Shown: positions 31,475-37,633 of the stretch, in pieces | How positions within the stretch are numbered: position 1 is the stretch's first letter | Layout of the letters: each line of letters starts with the position of its first letter | Assembly: GCA_944474755.1 (NCBI GenBank) | Contig: OX104117.1 | Location: 79,894,926 to 79,958,925, forward strand | Direction of reading: 5' to 3' | From: Limnoperna fortunei | Lineage: Eukaryota > Mollusca > Bivalvia > Mytilida > Modiolidae | DNA length: 64,000 nt | Notes under the pieces: model-generated | What the model was told of the DNA's origin: nothing | The model's database searches: none | The model's input: only the letters and a program-made list of their open reading frames with translations | Position numbers and translations under genes: made by a program

Positions 31475-31627
31475 AACGCTCTCCAACGCTTAGGGGGCGT
31501 TCCGTCAAACGCTCTCGAACGCTTAGGGGCGTTCCGTCAAACGCTTAGGGACGTTCCGTCAAACGCTCTCGAACGCTTAGGGGGCGTTGGACCAAACGCT
31601 CGGGGGCGTTCAACAGCGATCAACGCT
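31475..31627. promoter_or_regulatory. Phased array of AACGC/GCGTT dyads
   Basis: Nine AACGCT words (31475, 31485, 31508, 31518, 31540, 31562, 31572, 31595, 31622). Five pair with a downstream (G/A)CGTT to make 16-17-bp dyads of AACGC-TTAGGGG-GCGTT type, starting at 31485, 31518, 31540, 31572 and 31595. Dyad starts are spaced 33, 22, 32 and 23 bp, near whole turns of the helix. The last AACGCT runs straight into TATAAATAAATG. It fills the longest gap between rightward genes; possible roles are an activator array, a replication or packaging site. Confidence 0.8.
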
Positions 31628-31638
31628 ATAAATAAATG
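31627..31638 (+). promoter_or_regulatory. Start-site motif TATAAATAAATG (279-aa protein)
   Basis: Exact motif. Here the preceding gene ends 165 bp upstream, so the motif exists without a stop-codon overlap, which supports a start-site rather than a stop-codon function. Confidence 0.85.
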
Positions 31639-32475
31639 ACATTCATTAAGATCACCGACCCCAAGCAACGTGAGGCGCTCGCTAGGGAATTGCAGGATCT
31701 CAAGCGAAGTATTCAGACTAGCAATATGCAGCATCGCCTCGACAATATCGGACTCGACCGCGACCTCGCCAGGATGTTCAAGCCCGTGGTGGAAGCTCAA
31801 AAGGAAGCGGCCTCGCAGATCACTAAAACGATCGAGGAACTGCCTTCGCCGATGCCTGCGCTACCTCCCCCAACCGATTTAGCCCATCCATTAGCCATTG
31901 AACCACCTCAAGACATCCGCCTAGGCCCCCGGGCGACTCAGTATCTGCAGCTCAGCATGACTCCAGCAGCCGACCATACCTTTGGATTGAGGGTAGAGGA
32001 CGATACCATCATGATCGGAAGTCGGCCCGTCACCTTCGATGGAGATGATATCTTCGTCGATGGCATGCGCCACAAGGGAACCCCCGGTCTTTGGGAGCTC
32101 ATTGTCAAGAAGCGCACAGAATCGTTCGATCCCGAAGATTTGATGACCTATGGAGATATCCTGCGAACCTCGGGTGCCATGTACCAAGGAAACTCCGTTC
32201 TCTCGCGGACCCCCAAGTCGAGACGAAGTTACAAATGGAAGGAGATCGTTTCTCATCTCTACCGGCAAGACAGACATGGCTCCGGACTCCAAACGGTATT
32301 CTTACCGAAAGACCTCGATTCGTTGATAGATCGCCTCGAACTTTGCGCCGCCGCCTATAAGGCTGGTAATAATGGGGTGCGCAACGAGGTGGTGGCCATC
32401 CTCGATGCTATGAGGACGTTCGGTCACATCGACGACTCCTATTACAGAGAACTCCATCGCAGCCTTCTCCTATAA
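31636..32475 (+). CDS. Conserved Maverick protein of unknown function, 279 aa
   Basis: N-terminus (1-65) is helical and probably coiled coil. A Pro-rich linker (about 69-95) follows. Then comes a globular part with FGLRVEDDTIMIG, GTPGLWELI (about 147-155), a DLMTYGDIL segment and a C-terminal FLPKDLDSLIDRLEL...AGNNGVRNEVVAILD block. I recall proteins with the GTPGLWEL and AGN-GVRNE signatures beside capsid genes in invertebrate Mavericks, but know no assigned function. Its place before the capsid block and its late-type start motif suggest a virion or assembly role. Confidence 0.8.
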   Translation: MTFIKITDPKQREALARELQDLKRSIQTSNMQHRLDNIGLDRDLARMFKPVVEAQKEAASQITKTIEELPSPMPALPPPTDLAHPLAIEPPQDIRLGPRATQYLQLSMTPAADHTFGLRVEDDTIMIGSRPVTFDGDDIFVDGMRHKGTPGLWELIVKKRTESFDPEDLMTYGDILRTSGAMYQGNSVLSRTPKSRRSYKWKEIVSHLYRQDRHGSGLQTVFLPKDLDSLIDRLELCAAAYKAGNNGVRNEVVAILDAMRTFGHIDDSYYRELHRSLLL

Positions 32476-32489
32476 ATAAATATACGATG
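32471..32489 (+). promoter_or_regulatory. Start-site motif TATAAATAAA-N6-ATG (133-aa protein)
   Basis: TATAAATAAATATACGATG. It holds the previous stop TAA (32473-32475) and AATAAA; the ATG is 6 nt later than in the exact form. Confidence 0.7.
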
Positions 32490-32888
32490 CCATTGTTGAT
32501 TAAGCACGGATATCGTCGAAAATACGTCGTCGGCGGGCGGGGGCTATTCGATACGGTCGCTAACTTGGCCGGACGCATATTCACCTCCTCAGCCGCGAAG
32601 ACCTTGGGAAGCAAGGCCATGAGCGCCGCCACCAATGCCGCCCTGAAAGGGGTTGAAAAGGGGGCCTCCAAAGCTGTGGACTATATGATCGATAAGGCGA
32701 CCTCCAAACCTCGCAACCTCGTCAAGCCAAGTAACCCCACGATGACTCTCCATCAGCAAGCTCGGTTGAGCAATCTGATCTCGGGAAATAATTCCACGAT
32801 GACCTCCCATCAGCAAGCCCGGCTGAACGATCTAATTTCTGGAAGTGGTATTGCCACAATTCACGACTTCGTCCGCCGCTATAAATAA
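32487..32888 (+). CDS. Basic amphipathic minor virion protein (pVI/pX-like), 133 aa
   Basis: Highly basic N-terminus followed by VVGGRGLFDTVANLAGRIF (about 14-32) and an Ala-rich helix (36-72), reminiscent in position and character of adenovirus pVI/pX-type cargo proteins. The C-terminal third contains a duplicated module, TMTLHQQARLSNLISG and TMTSHQQARLNDLISG (about 85-100 and 104-119). The function is inferred: capsid-DNA contact or membrane disruption. It lies between the 279-aa gene and the capsid gene, with 4-8-nt joints. Confidence 0.7.
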   Translation: MPLLIKHGYRRKYVVGGRGLFDTVANLAGRIFTSSAAKTLGSKAMSAATNAALKGVEKGASKAVDYMIDKATSKPRNLVKPSNPTMTLHQQARLSNLISGNNSTMTSHQQARLNDLISGSGIATIHDFVRRYK

Positions 32889-32899
32889 AATATATCATG
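32880..32899 (+). promoter_or_regulatory. Start-site motif TATAAATAAA-N7-ATG (capsid)
   Basis: TATAAATAAAATATATCATG. It contains the previous stop TAA (32886-32888) and AATAAA. Confidence 0.7.
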
Positions 32900-34183
32900 T
32901 CAAACATTCTCGACATCGTCGAACCCCTAGCTTTCGATGAAAGCCTCCAGGAATATCAAGTCCACGAATACGAACCTCAAGCCGGGGCTCAACTGAATAA
33001 CGCCGGTGCTGAAATACGCATCAATATTGAGACCCAGGATCTCTTCCTTCATCCCGCTGAAAGTTACCTTTTGGTGGAAGGAAGGCTCCAGAAGAATGAT
33101 GGGACCGCCTATGCCAATGCGGATCTCGTCTCGCTCGCCCACAACGGTATCATGTATCTGTTTCGAACCATCACTTACAGGCTCTCCGGTCAACAGATCG
33201 AGCACATCAACGACCCTGGCATCGCCACCACCATGCTAGGGATGCTGACCTATCCCGACGATTTCTCCAAATCTCAAGGTCTCAACCAACTGTGGTTCAA
33301 GGATTCCACCGCTATCGCCGCCGCAGAGAACTCCGGTTTTGCAATTCGCCACGGGTATACCATCGTCAAACCTACCAACAAGGGGTCGTTCTCCTTCGCC
33401 ATTCCCCTGAAGCACATCTTCGGCTTTGCGGACGACTACGATAAGATCGTGTACGGGTTCAAGCATGAACTGTCTCTCGTGCGCGATTCGGATGCCAATG
33501 CCGTTCTGAGAGCTGCAGCCGTCAATGACCCGGCAAGAATCATCCTGAGTAAGATCTCCTGGTTCATTCCCCACGTCACCCCCTCCGATCAGGAGAAACT
33601 GCGGTTGTACAAGACCATCCAGAGCAAGGGTAAAATCGATTGCGGTTTCCGAATGCGACAGTGCGATTCCATAGCCGTCCCCGAAACGTCTCAGTTCAAC
33701 TGGCGGTTGACAGCCAAGAGCGGTCGAGAGAAACCCAGATACGTCATCGTGGCCTTTCAAACCGGCAAGAGCAACGACCAGACCCAAAATGCTGCCGTGT
33801 TCGACCACTGCCGCTTGCGAAACATCTACGTCACTCTCAACGCTGACCGCTACCCCGCCGTAGACTTTAATGCAGGTTTCACCCAAAATCGGACCGCTAG
33901 ACTCTATAAGACCGCGGCAGATTTCCGGAAGAATTACTACAACATGGATCCTCGCCACAGTAACTGCAACATAACACCCAACGACTACATCGACCTGTAC
34001 CCACTGTTCGTCATCGACGTAAGTCATCAGTCCGAGCGGTTGAAAGAGTCTACGGTCGACATTCAGGTCCGCGCCGAATTCGAGCGTAACGTGCCAGCCA
34101 ATACTCAAGCGTTCGCCCTCGTAATCTCTGATAGGATTCTTCAGTTCGAGTCCGACGGCCAGAAGATGAGCGTCGTATTCTAG
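32897..34183 (+). CDS. Major capsid protein, double jelly-roll (hexon-like), 428 aa
   Basis: Forms the pseudo-hexameric shell. The length and order of segments match Maverick/adintovirus capsids: an N-terminal strand-rich part with TQDLFLHPAESYLLVEG (about 46-62), HNGIMYLFRTITYRLSG-QIE (about 82-103), DPG-ATTMLGMLTYPDD, a GSFSFAIPLKHIFGF-DDYDKI-YG segment (about 162-187) closing the first jelly roll, then a second roll ending DYIDLYPLFVIDVSHQ and a C-terminal ILQFESDG. No lesion is seen. It lies directly upstream of the penton gene, the usual pairing. Confidence 0.9.
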   Translation: MSNILDIVEPLAFDESLQEYQVHEYEPQAGAQLNNAGAEIRINIETQDLFLHPAESYLLVEGRLQKNDGTAYANADLVSLAHNGIMYLFRTITYRLSGQQIEHINDPGIATTMLGMLTYPDDFSKSQGLNQLWFKDSTAIAAAENSGFAIRHGYTIVKPTNKGSFSFAIPLKHIFGFADDYDKIVYGFKHELSLVRDSDANAVLRAAAVNDPARIILSKISWFIPHVTPSDQEKLRLYKTIQSKGKIDCGFRMRQCDSIAVPETSQFNWRLTAKSGREKPRYVIVAFQTGKSNDQTQNAAVFDHCRLRNIYVTLNADRYPAVDFNAGFTQNRTARLYKTAADFRKNYYNMDPRHSNCNITPNDYIDLYPLFVIDVSHQSERLKESTVDIQVRAEFERNVPANTQAFALVISDRILQFESDGQKMSVVF

Positions 34184-34195
34184 TATAAATAAATG
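34184..34195 (+). promoter_or_regulatory. Start-site motif TATAAATAAATG (penton)
   Basis: Exact motif placed immediately after the capsid stop TAG (34181-34183), with the ATG at 34193. Confidence 0.85.
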
Positions 34196-34963
34196 GATCA
34201 ATCCTTGCTACAGCGAATCGTCGAGAACACTGCCCCTAAGCAGGGGTTTTCCTTCATTGTGTCCGACAACCAAAGTCGGATTCTCACTCAATTCAGCCCA
34301 CCCCTGCAACTGAGCGAGGGAAAAAGTTACGAGATGGCTTTGGTCAATCTGGAGACGTACTACTCTTTTCCCAATATCCATGCGGGTAACAATTCCTTCC
34401 GCTACTCCGCGGACGGTGGTACCAACTGGTTCCCCATCGCACTGAGTACCGGGTCCTATGGCATTGAAGACATCAACAATGAGATTCAGCGTCAACTGCG
34501 TCTCAACGGTCACAAGACCAAGATCATTCTCGACGCCAACCGCGCGACGCTGAGAGCCACTCTAACCCTCGCCAGAGATTATCAAGTGGACTTCGACGTC
34601 GAAAACAGCATCAACACCGTGCTGGGCTTCGGGCGCAAGGTCTACGCTTATGACCGAGGCACGAACGGTTACACGGAGGGTGATCTCATCGTCAACATCA
34701 TCAGCATCAACAGCATTCTGGTGAATAGCGACATCATCCATGGAAGTTACGTGAACGGAACCCAGCAGTCCACCATCTACAGTTTCTTCCCCGACGTGGA
34801 CCCAGGCATGAAGATCCTTCAGACCCCCCAAAATCTAGTGTACTTGCCCGTGACTTTGCGAACCATCAATCGTATGGAGACTCATCTCACCGATCAAAAC
34901 GGCACCCCCATCGATCTCAGGGGTGAGAATCTCACCATTCGTTTTCATCTTCGCGAAGTATAG
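34193..34963 (+). CDS. Penton-like minor capsid protein, single jelly-roll, 256 aa
   Basis: Occupies the fivefold vertices by analogy. The start has SFIVSDNQSRILTQFSPPLQL (about 20-40), then YEMALVNLETYYSFPNI and SYGIEDINNEI. It ends ETHLTDQNGTPIDLRGENLT, a C-terminal signature (H-TDQNG-PIDLRGE) seen in penton genes beside Maverick capsids. The gene order after the hexon-like capsid supports the call. The gene is intact. Confidence 0.88.
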   Translation: MDQSLLQRIVENTAPKQGFSFIVSDNQSRILTQFSPPLQLSEGKSYEMALVNLETYYSFPNIHAGNNSFRYSADGGTNWFPIALSTGSYGIEDINNEIQRQLRLNGHKTKIILDANRATLRATLTLARDYQVDFDVENSINTVLGFGRKVYAYDRGTNGYTEGDLIVNIISINSILVNSDIIHGSYVNGTQQSTIYSFFPDVDPGMKILQTPQNLVYLPVTLRTINRMETHLTDQNGTPIDLRGENLTIRFHLREV

Positions 34964-34970
34964 ATAAATG
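34959..34970 (+). promoter_or_regulatory. Start-site motif TATAGATAAATG (192-aa protein)
   Basis: One-base variant (G for A). The penton stop TAG (34961-34963) is inside the motif; the A to G change makes the stop TAG and removes AATAAA. Confidence 0.75.
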
Positions 34971-35546
34971 AGTTACTCCGAATACAGTTTGAGCTTGACG
35001 AAAGGTCAGGCCGATAAGCTCCAGCGGGCTGTGAAGAAAGGCTGCCCGATCGCCATTCGATTGTCCCACGCGAACTTGCGAGGCGACCACAAGATGATGC
35101 TCACCACGCAGCAGATCCAAAAGATCTTCAAGCTCCTGCAGAAGGGTACCGGTGGTATGACTCTGAGGATGAGCACCTCTCAGTTGAAGGCGAACGTGCA
35201 GAAGGTGGGGGGTTTCCTACCCATGCTGGCCGGGCTGGCTGCGAGGGCTCTTCCCATGATCGCGAAGACCGTATTGCCGGCCCTAGGCCTTGGAGCTTTG
35301 AGTGGGTTAGGTAATGTCGCCGTATCCAAAGCAGTCGGTTTGGGGTTGTACTTGAAACGCGGCGGATGCATCTGCACCGTGCAACCCAGCGGGGATGGAC
35401 TCTACCTGAAGCCTTCGACCGCACGAATCGTCCAGAGGGATGGGCTCTACTTGAAGCAGGGTCGGCAGTTCCACGATGGCTCCGGTCTGATCTTAGGACC
35501 TGATAGTCCATTTAAGAATATCCCCTTGCTCGGCATGCTCTTATAA
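34968..35546 (+). CDS. Minor virion protein with GLYLK repeats, 192 aa
   Basis: N-terminal half has a two-fold pattern: LTKGQADKL...IAIRLSHANLRGDHKMMLT (about 10-46) then QQIQKIFKLLQKGTGGMTLRMSTSQL. A hydrophobic Gly/Ala/Leu segment (about 81-117) follows. Next are three GLYLK words (126-130, 144-148, 159-163) and a C-terminus ending PFKNIPLLGMLL. Proteins of this build are regular neighbours of Maverick pentons. LSGLG at 111-115 fits the adenain cleavage consensus (M/I/L)-x-G-x|G, so it may be a protease substrate; inference only. Confidence 0.78.
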   Translation: MSYSEYSLSLTKGQADKLQRAVKKGCPIAIRLSHANLRGDHKMMLTTQQIQKIFKLLQKGTGGMTLRMSTSQLKANVQKVGGFLPMLAGLAARALPMIAKTVLPALGLGALSGLGNVAVSKAVGLGLYLKRGGCICTVQPSGDGLYLKPSTARIVQRDGLYLKQGRQFHDGSGLILGPDSPFKNIPLLGMLL

Positions 35547-35553
35547 ATAAATG
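35542..35553 (+). promoter_or_regulatory. Start-site motif TATAAATAAATG (membrane protein)
   Basis: Exact motif holding the previous stop TAA (35544-35546), AATAAA and the ATG at 35551. Confidence 0.85.
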
Positions 35554-36003
35554 GATGAAATCGATGCCAGTCGTATCGCACGCATGGAAGAAGAACTCAC
35601 CTCAGAGATCCAGAGGTATGAGCATGCCTTGAGAATCTATAACCGTTTGGATAAGGTCATCTCCATTGCACAGGGTGGGTGTTCCGTTGGCAGTCTACTG
35701 CTGACTAGTGGTACCATAGGATCTGCCCTGACTGGCGTAGGTATTGTGGCATCCATCCCCCTTGGAACCCTAGCCTGCCTATGTGCCACCGGTACCTTAG
35801 TATTTTCCTTGATCTCACGCCGAGTCGCCAAGAAGAAAAAGAAGCATCAAGATACCGTGCGATTAGCCCGATCCTTCAAGACCCAGCTGGCCGGTGAAGA
35901 CGGTGCTCCTGCAATCTGTCTGAAGAGCTACTACGATGAAAAGGATCAGTTGCGTCAACCTTCTACCCTATTTAGTGAAGAACTGAATGCGCATGCATCG
36001 TAG
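35551..36003 (+). CDS. Membrane protein with N-terminal coiled coil, 150 aa
   Basis: Residues 1-38 form a charged helix. Residues about 43-90 hold two adjoining hydrophobic segments rich in Gly, Ser and Leu, followed by the basic patch RRVAKKKKKH (90-99), then a polar tail. The topology is a two-pass or hairpin membrane protein. Similar small coiled-coil/membrane proteins sit near Maverick capsid genes; the function is unknown. The last 48 bases of the gene and its stop recur in altered form at 36247-36294. Confidence 0.7.
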   Translation: MDEIDASRIARMEEELTSEIQRYEHALRIYNRLDKVISIAQGGCSVGSLLLTSGTIGSALTGVGIVASIPLGTLACLCATGTLVFSLISRRVAKKKKKHQDTVRLARSFKTQLAGEDGAPAICLKSYYDEKDQLRQPSTLFSEELNAHAS

Positions 36004-36060
36004 GTTGTGTTATTCCATTCGCTCCTATCTCTCCCATTTCATTCAGGTTCCTTTCAGTCA

Positions 36061-36090
36061 AATTTCCCGATCCGTTTGGATCGAGAAATT
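36061..36090. terminator. Hairpin AATTTC-C/T-CGATCC after the membrane protein gene
   Basis: 13-bp arms (12 matches) around a GTTT loop, 58 bp after the stop at 36003. The same hairpin in opposite orientation is at 37004-37033, and a half copy is at 36407-36421. Confidence 0.55.
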
Positions 36091-36246
36091 TTTACGTTCT
36101 TTCCCTGTTTCTAAGGTGTTATTTCAATTTCTGATTCCTGTGTCAGGTTTTGTATGAGGGTTTGATCCGTTTGCACAAAACCTTGATTTTTCCAGATTTC
36201 AAGCAGACTTTTCCCTTTTGAGGCAGAACTATCATTTCAAGCTGCG

Positions 36247-36294
36247 TCAACCTTCTACCCAATTTAATGAAGAATTGAATGCGCATGCGCCGTA
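36247..36294 (+). pseudogene. Duplicated 3' end of the membrane-protein gene
   Basis: About 48 bp nearly repeat 35957-36003 (CAACCTTCTACCC...GAATGCGCATGC...TAG), including the stop. Only the last 15 or so codons are copied. Confidence 0.75.
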
Positions 36295-36295
36295 G

Positions 36296-36408
36296 TTTTT
36301 TTTTTTTGACCACTTTGATTTGGAGGGTCCTTACATGAGCGCCGAGCGAGGCGTAGCCTCGCTCCCCGCTCATTCAGAACCCTCCAGATCAAAGTGGTCA
36401 AAAAAAAA
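36296..36408. repeat. 113-bp hairpin with T12/A9 base
   Basis: Outer stem: GACCACTTTGATTTGGAGGGT (36308-36328) against 36380-36399 with one wobble. Inner stem: TGAGCGCCGAGCGAGGC against GCCTCGCTCCCCGCTCA (15 of 17) around a GTA loop. The base is framed by T12 (36296-36307) and A9 (36400-36408), so a transcript from either strand would show a stem followed by a U run. Confidence 0.88.
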
Positions 36409-36481
36409 TTTCTCGATCCAAAACGGATATTGTTAATCCATCGGAGTGTAGAAATAACACCTTAGAAAGAAGGAAAGATAG

Positions 36482-36494
36482 GGTAGATACAATG
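36482..36494 (+). promoter_or_regulatory. Start-site motif GGTAGATACAATG
   Basis: Related to GGTAAATACAA-N2-ATG before the right-end gene and in the TIRs. Upstream AACACCTTAGAAAG also matches the upstream of the right-end paralogue. Confidence 0.6.
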
Positions 36495-36974
36495 AACACT
36501 GAAACAGTAGGTTACAGTCTTGCCCAACTCCCCCCACCCGTATGCGAAGAGGAAGATTCCTACTCCAGTGAGGAGGAGGATGAAGAGGAGGAAGAAGATT
36601 CCTACTCCAGTGAAGAGGAGGAAGAATACTTCGAATACAGTGAAGAGGAAGACTTCTTCTGTGAAAGTGACTTCATAAGCGAATGCGTCTTTCAGGAAGA
36701 AGTGATGACGAAGCTAATCATGGAAGCCGGACTATGGGAGGACCTGCCCACCTGGGTAATCTTTAGGATAATGGAGGTGGATGAATGGAGGGGCGAAGGA
36801 ATAAGAGAATACATCCTCACCCTGAAAAACGTAAAAGGAAAGACATACAAAGTCTGGGCACCCCACGAGCTCAACAATGACTATGAGCATGACTTGAAAG
36901 GAATGTTCATTCGGAGCACGGGATACATGCTGAGCAGTCAATATTATGCCTCATACGATCTGGTGAGGAAATGA
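36492..36974 (+). CDS. Acidic small protein, possible OB-fold, paralogue A, 160 aa
   Basis: Residues about 20-58 are a Glu/Ser/Tyr tract built from repeated EEDSYSSEEE units. Residues about 62-160 form a folded domain with ISECVFQEEV, LWEDLPTWVIFRIMEV, ILTLKNVKGKTYKVWAP and a C-terminal YDLVRK. The strand pattern and size suggest an OB-like fold, so a ssDNA-binding or polymerase-accessory role is possible; this is inference. It lies tail to tail with its paralogue (37073-37438), with mirrored last codons. No TATAAATAAATG joint is present; it uses the GGTAGATACA-type motif. Confidence 0.75.
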   Translation: MNTETVGYSLAQLPPPVCEEEDSYSSEEEDEEEEEDSYSSEEEEEYFEYSEEEDFFCESDFISECVFQEEVMTKLIMEAGLWEDLPTWVIFRIMEVDEWRGEGIREYILTLKNVKGKTYKVWAPHELNNDYEHDLKGMFIRSTGYMLSSQYYASYDLVRK

Positions 36975-37003
36975 GGTGTGAAATGAAGGGTGCAAAAAAA
37001 AAA

Positions 37004-37033
37004 AATTTCTCGATCCAAACGGATCGGGAAATT
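37004..37033. terminator. Hairpin between the convergent paralogues
   Basis: AATTTCTCGATCC and GGATCGGGAAATT pair around AAAC, next to an A run at 36994-37005, with stop codons of both genes within about 70 bp on either side. Confidence 0.6.
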
Positions 37034-37072
37034 TTGCGTTCCCCACCCCCCAAGAGATTGGTTTTGCACCCC

Positions 37073-37438
37073 TCATTTCCTCACCAGATCGTATGAGAGG
37101 TACTGTTGCTTGGACTTCTTGCTCAACTTGAATCCCGTGCTGCGAACGAAAGCTCCTTCCAAGGGAGTCGTCTCTTTGCTGAGCGTGGGGCAAGCCCATA
37201 CTTTGGATGTCTCTCCTTCTCTGTCTTTCAGGGTAAGGATTTTGCATTTCCCATACTTACCATCCACTTCAATCACCTCCATGATTTTATAGATCACTCC
37301 GATGGGTAAGTCCTTCCATTTGATGGCTTCCTGATTCTGGTCCTGCACCTTTTCCTGAAAGGCACCTTCACTGATGAAGTCATCTTCCTTGTCTTGGGGC
37401 TGGGGCGTGTTGATGAAAGCATTGTGTTCCACACTCAT
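37073..37438 (-). CDS. Small protein, possible OB-fold, paralogue B, 121 aa
   Basis: Paralogue of the 36492-36974 product: shared DFISE-FQE, W-DLP-GVIYKIMEV, ILTLKD-EGET-KVWA and the final YDLVRK. It lacks the long acidic tract. The frame is open upstream to a GTG at 37462, but the first ATG is at 37438 and is preceded by GGTAAATACAAGA, matching the TIR motif GGTAAATACAATC before its own ATG. It is the last gene before the right TIR. An accessory replication role is inferred from position, fold pattern and promoter class. Confidence 0.78.
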   Translation of the reverse strand: MSVEHNAFINTPQPQDKEDDFISEGAFQEKVQDQNQEAIKWKDLPIGVIYKIMEVIEVDGKYGKCKILTLKDREGETSKVWACPTLSKETTPLEGAFVRSTGFKLSKKSKQQYLSYDLVRK

Positions 37439-37451
37439 TCTTGTATTTACC
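37436..37451 (-). promoter_or_regulatory. Start-site motif GGTAAATACAAGAATG
   Basis: Differs at two positions from GGTAAATACAATCATG in the right TIR (37523-37508), with the same spacing to the ATG. Confidence 0.65.
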
Positions 37452-37504
37452 TTGTCACACACTTGTCTTTAAGGTGTACTAACTATCTTCTGGGGCGACT
37501 TGTC

Positions 37505-37627
37505 TGCCATGATTGTATTTACCCCATAGTTAATAGAAACCCCTCCCCGTTTGCATTTTTGGTCCGGATTGGCATTTCCAAGCAGGATTTTCCCTTAGTG
37601 CGGCAGAAACCCCCTTTACACACTACT
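37505..37627 (-). repeat. Right terminal inverted repeat (123 bp)
   Basis: Inverted partner of 23263-23388. Read on the minus strand it ends in GGTAAATACAATCATGGCA. The ATG (37510-37508) opens a 13-codon frame ending upstream of the right-end gene. Confidence 0.95.
37508..37523 (-). promoter_or_regulatory. TIR-borne start-site motif GGTAAATACAATCATG, right
   Basis: Inside the right TIR, pointing inward. Its ATG opens a 13-codon frame (MADKSPQKIV...) that ends before paralogue B. Confidence 0.6.
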
Positions 37628-37633
37628 CCTGTT
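37628..37633. other. Target site duplication, right
   Basis: CCTGTT immediately after the terminal ...CACTACT of the element; identical to the left flank. Confidence 0.95.

Larger units (their letters stand above)
23263..37627. mobile_element. Complete Maverick/Polinton (adintovirus-like) element
   Basis: 14,365 bp bounded by inverted repeats starting 5'-AGTAGTGTG and by a perfect 6-bp target duplication CCTGTT (23257-23262 and 37628-37633). AG ends and a 6-bp duplication are the known Polinton signature. The cargo confirms it: protein-primed DNA polymerase B, adenain-like protease, DDE integrase, packaging ATPase, double jelly-roll capsid and penton. The element is strikingly richer in GC and CpG than its surroundings. 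Its two TIRs differ at only three places and most genes are open, pointing to a recent insertion. Two coding lesions are visible: a fibre frameshift near 28470-28480 and an 8-bp duplication at the polymerase start. Confidence 0.97.

Noticed and set aside
31475..31627. CRISPR-like or simple minisatellite reading of the AACGCT array
   Set aside because: Dyad structure with near-helical spacing and contact with a start motif argue for binding sites; no spacers are present.
33236..34201. 321-codon minus-strand frame over the capsid gene
   Set aside because: Antisense shadow of the capsid gene with no recognisable motif.
37439..37462. GTG start for the right-end small protein
   Set aside because: A non-ATG start is unlikely in an animal; the first ATG at 37438 has the conserved upstream motif.
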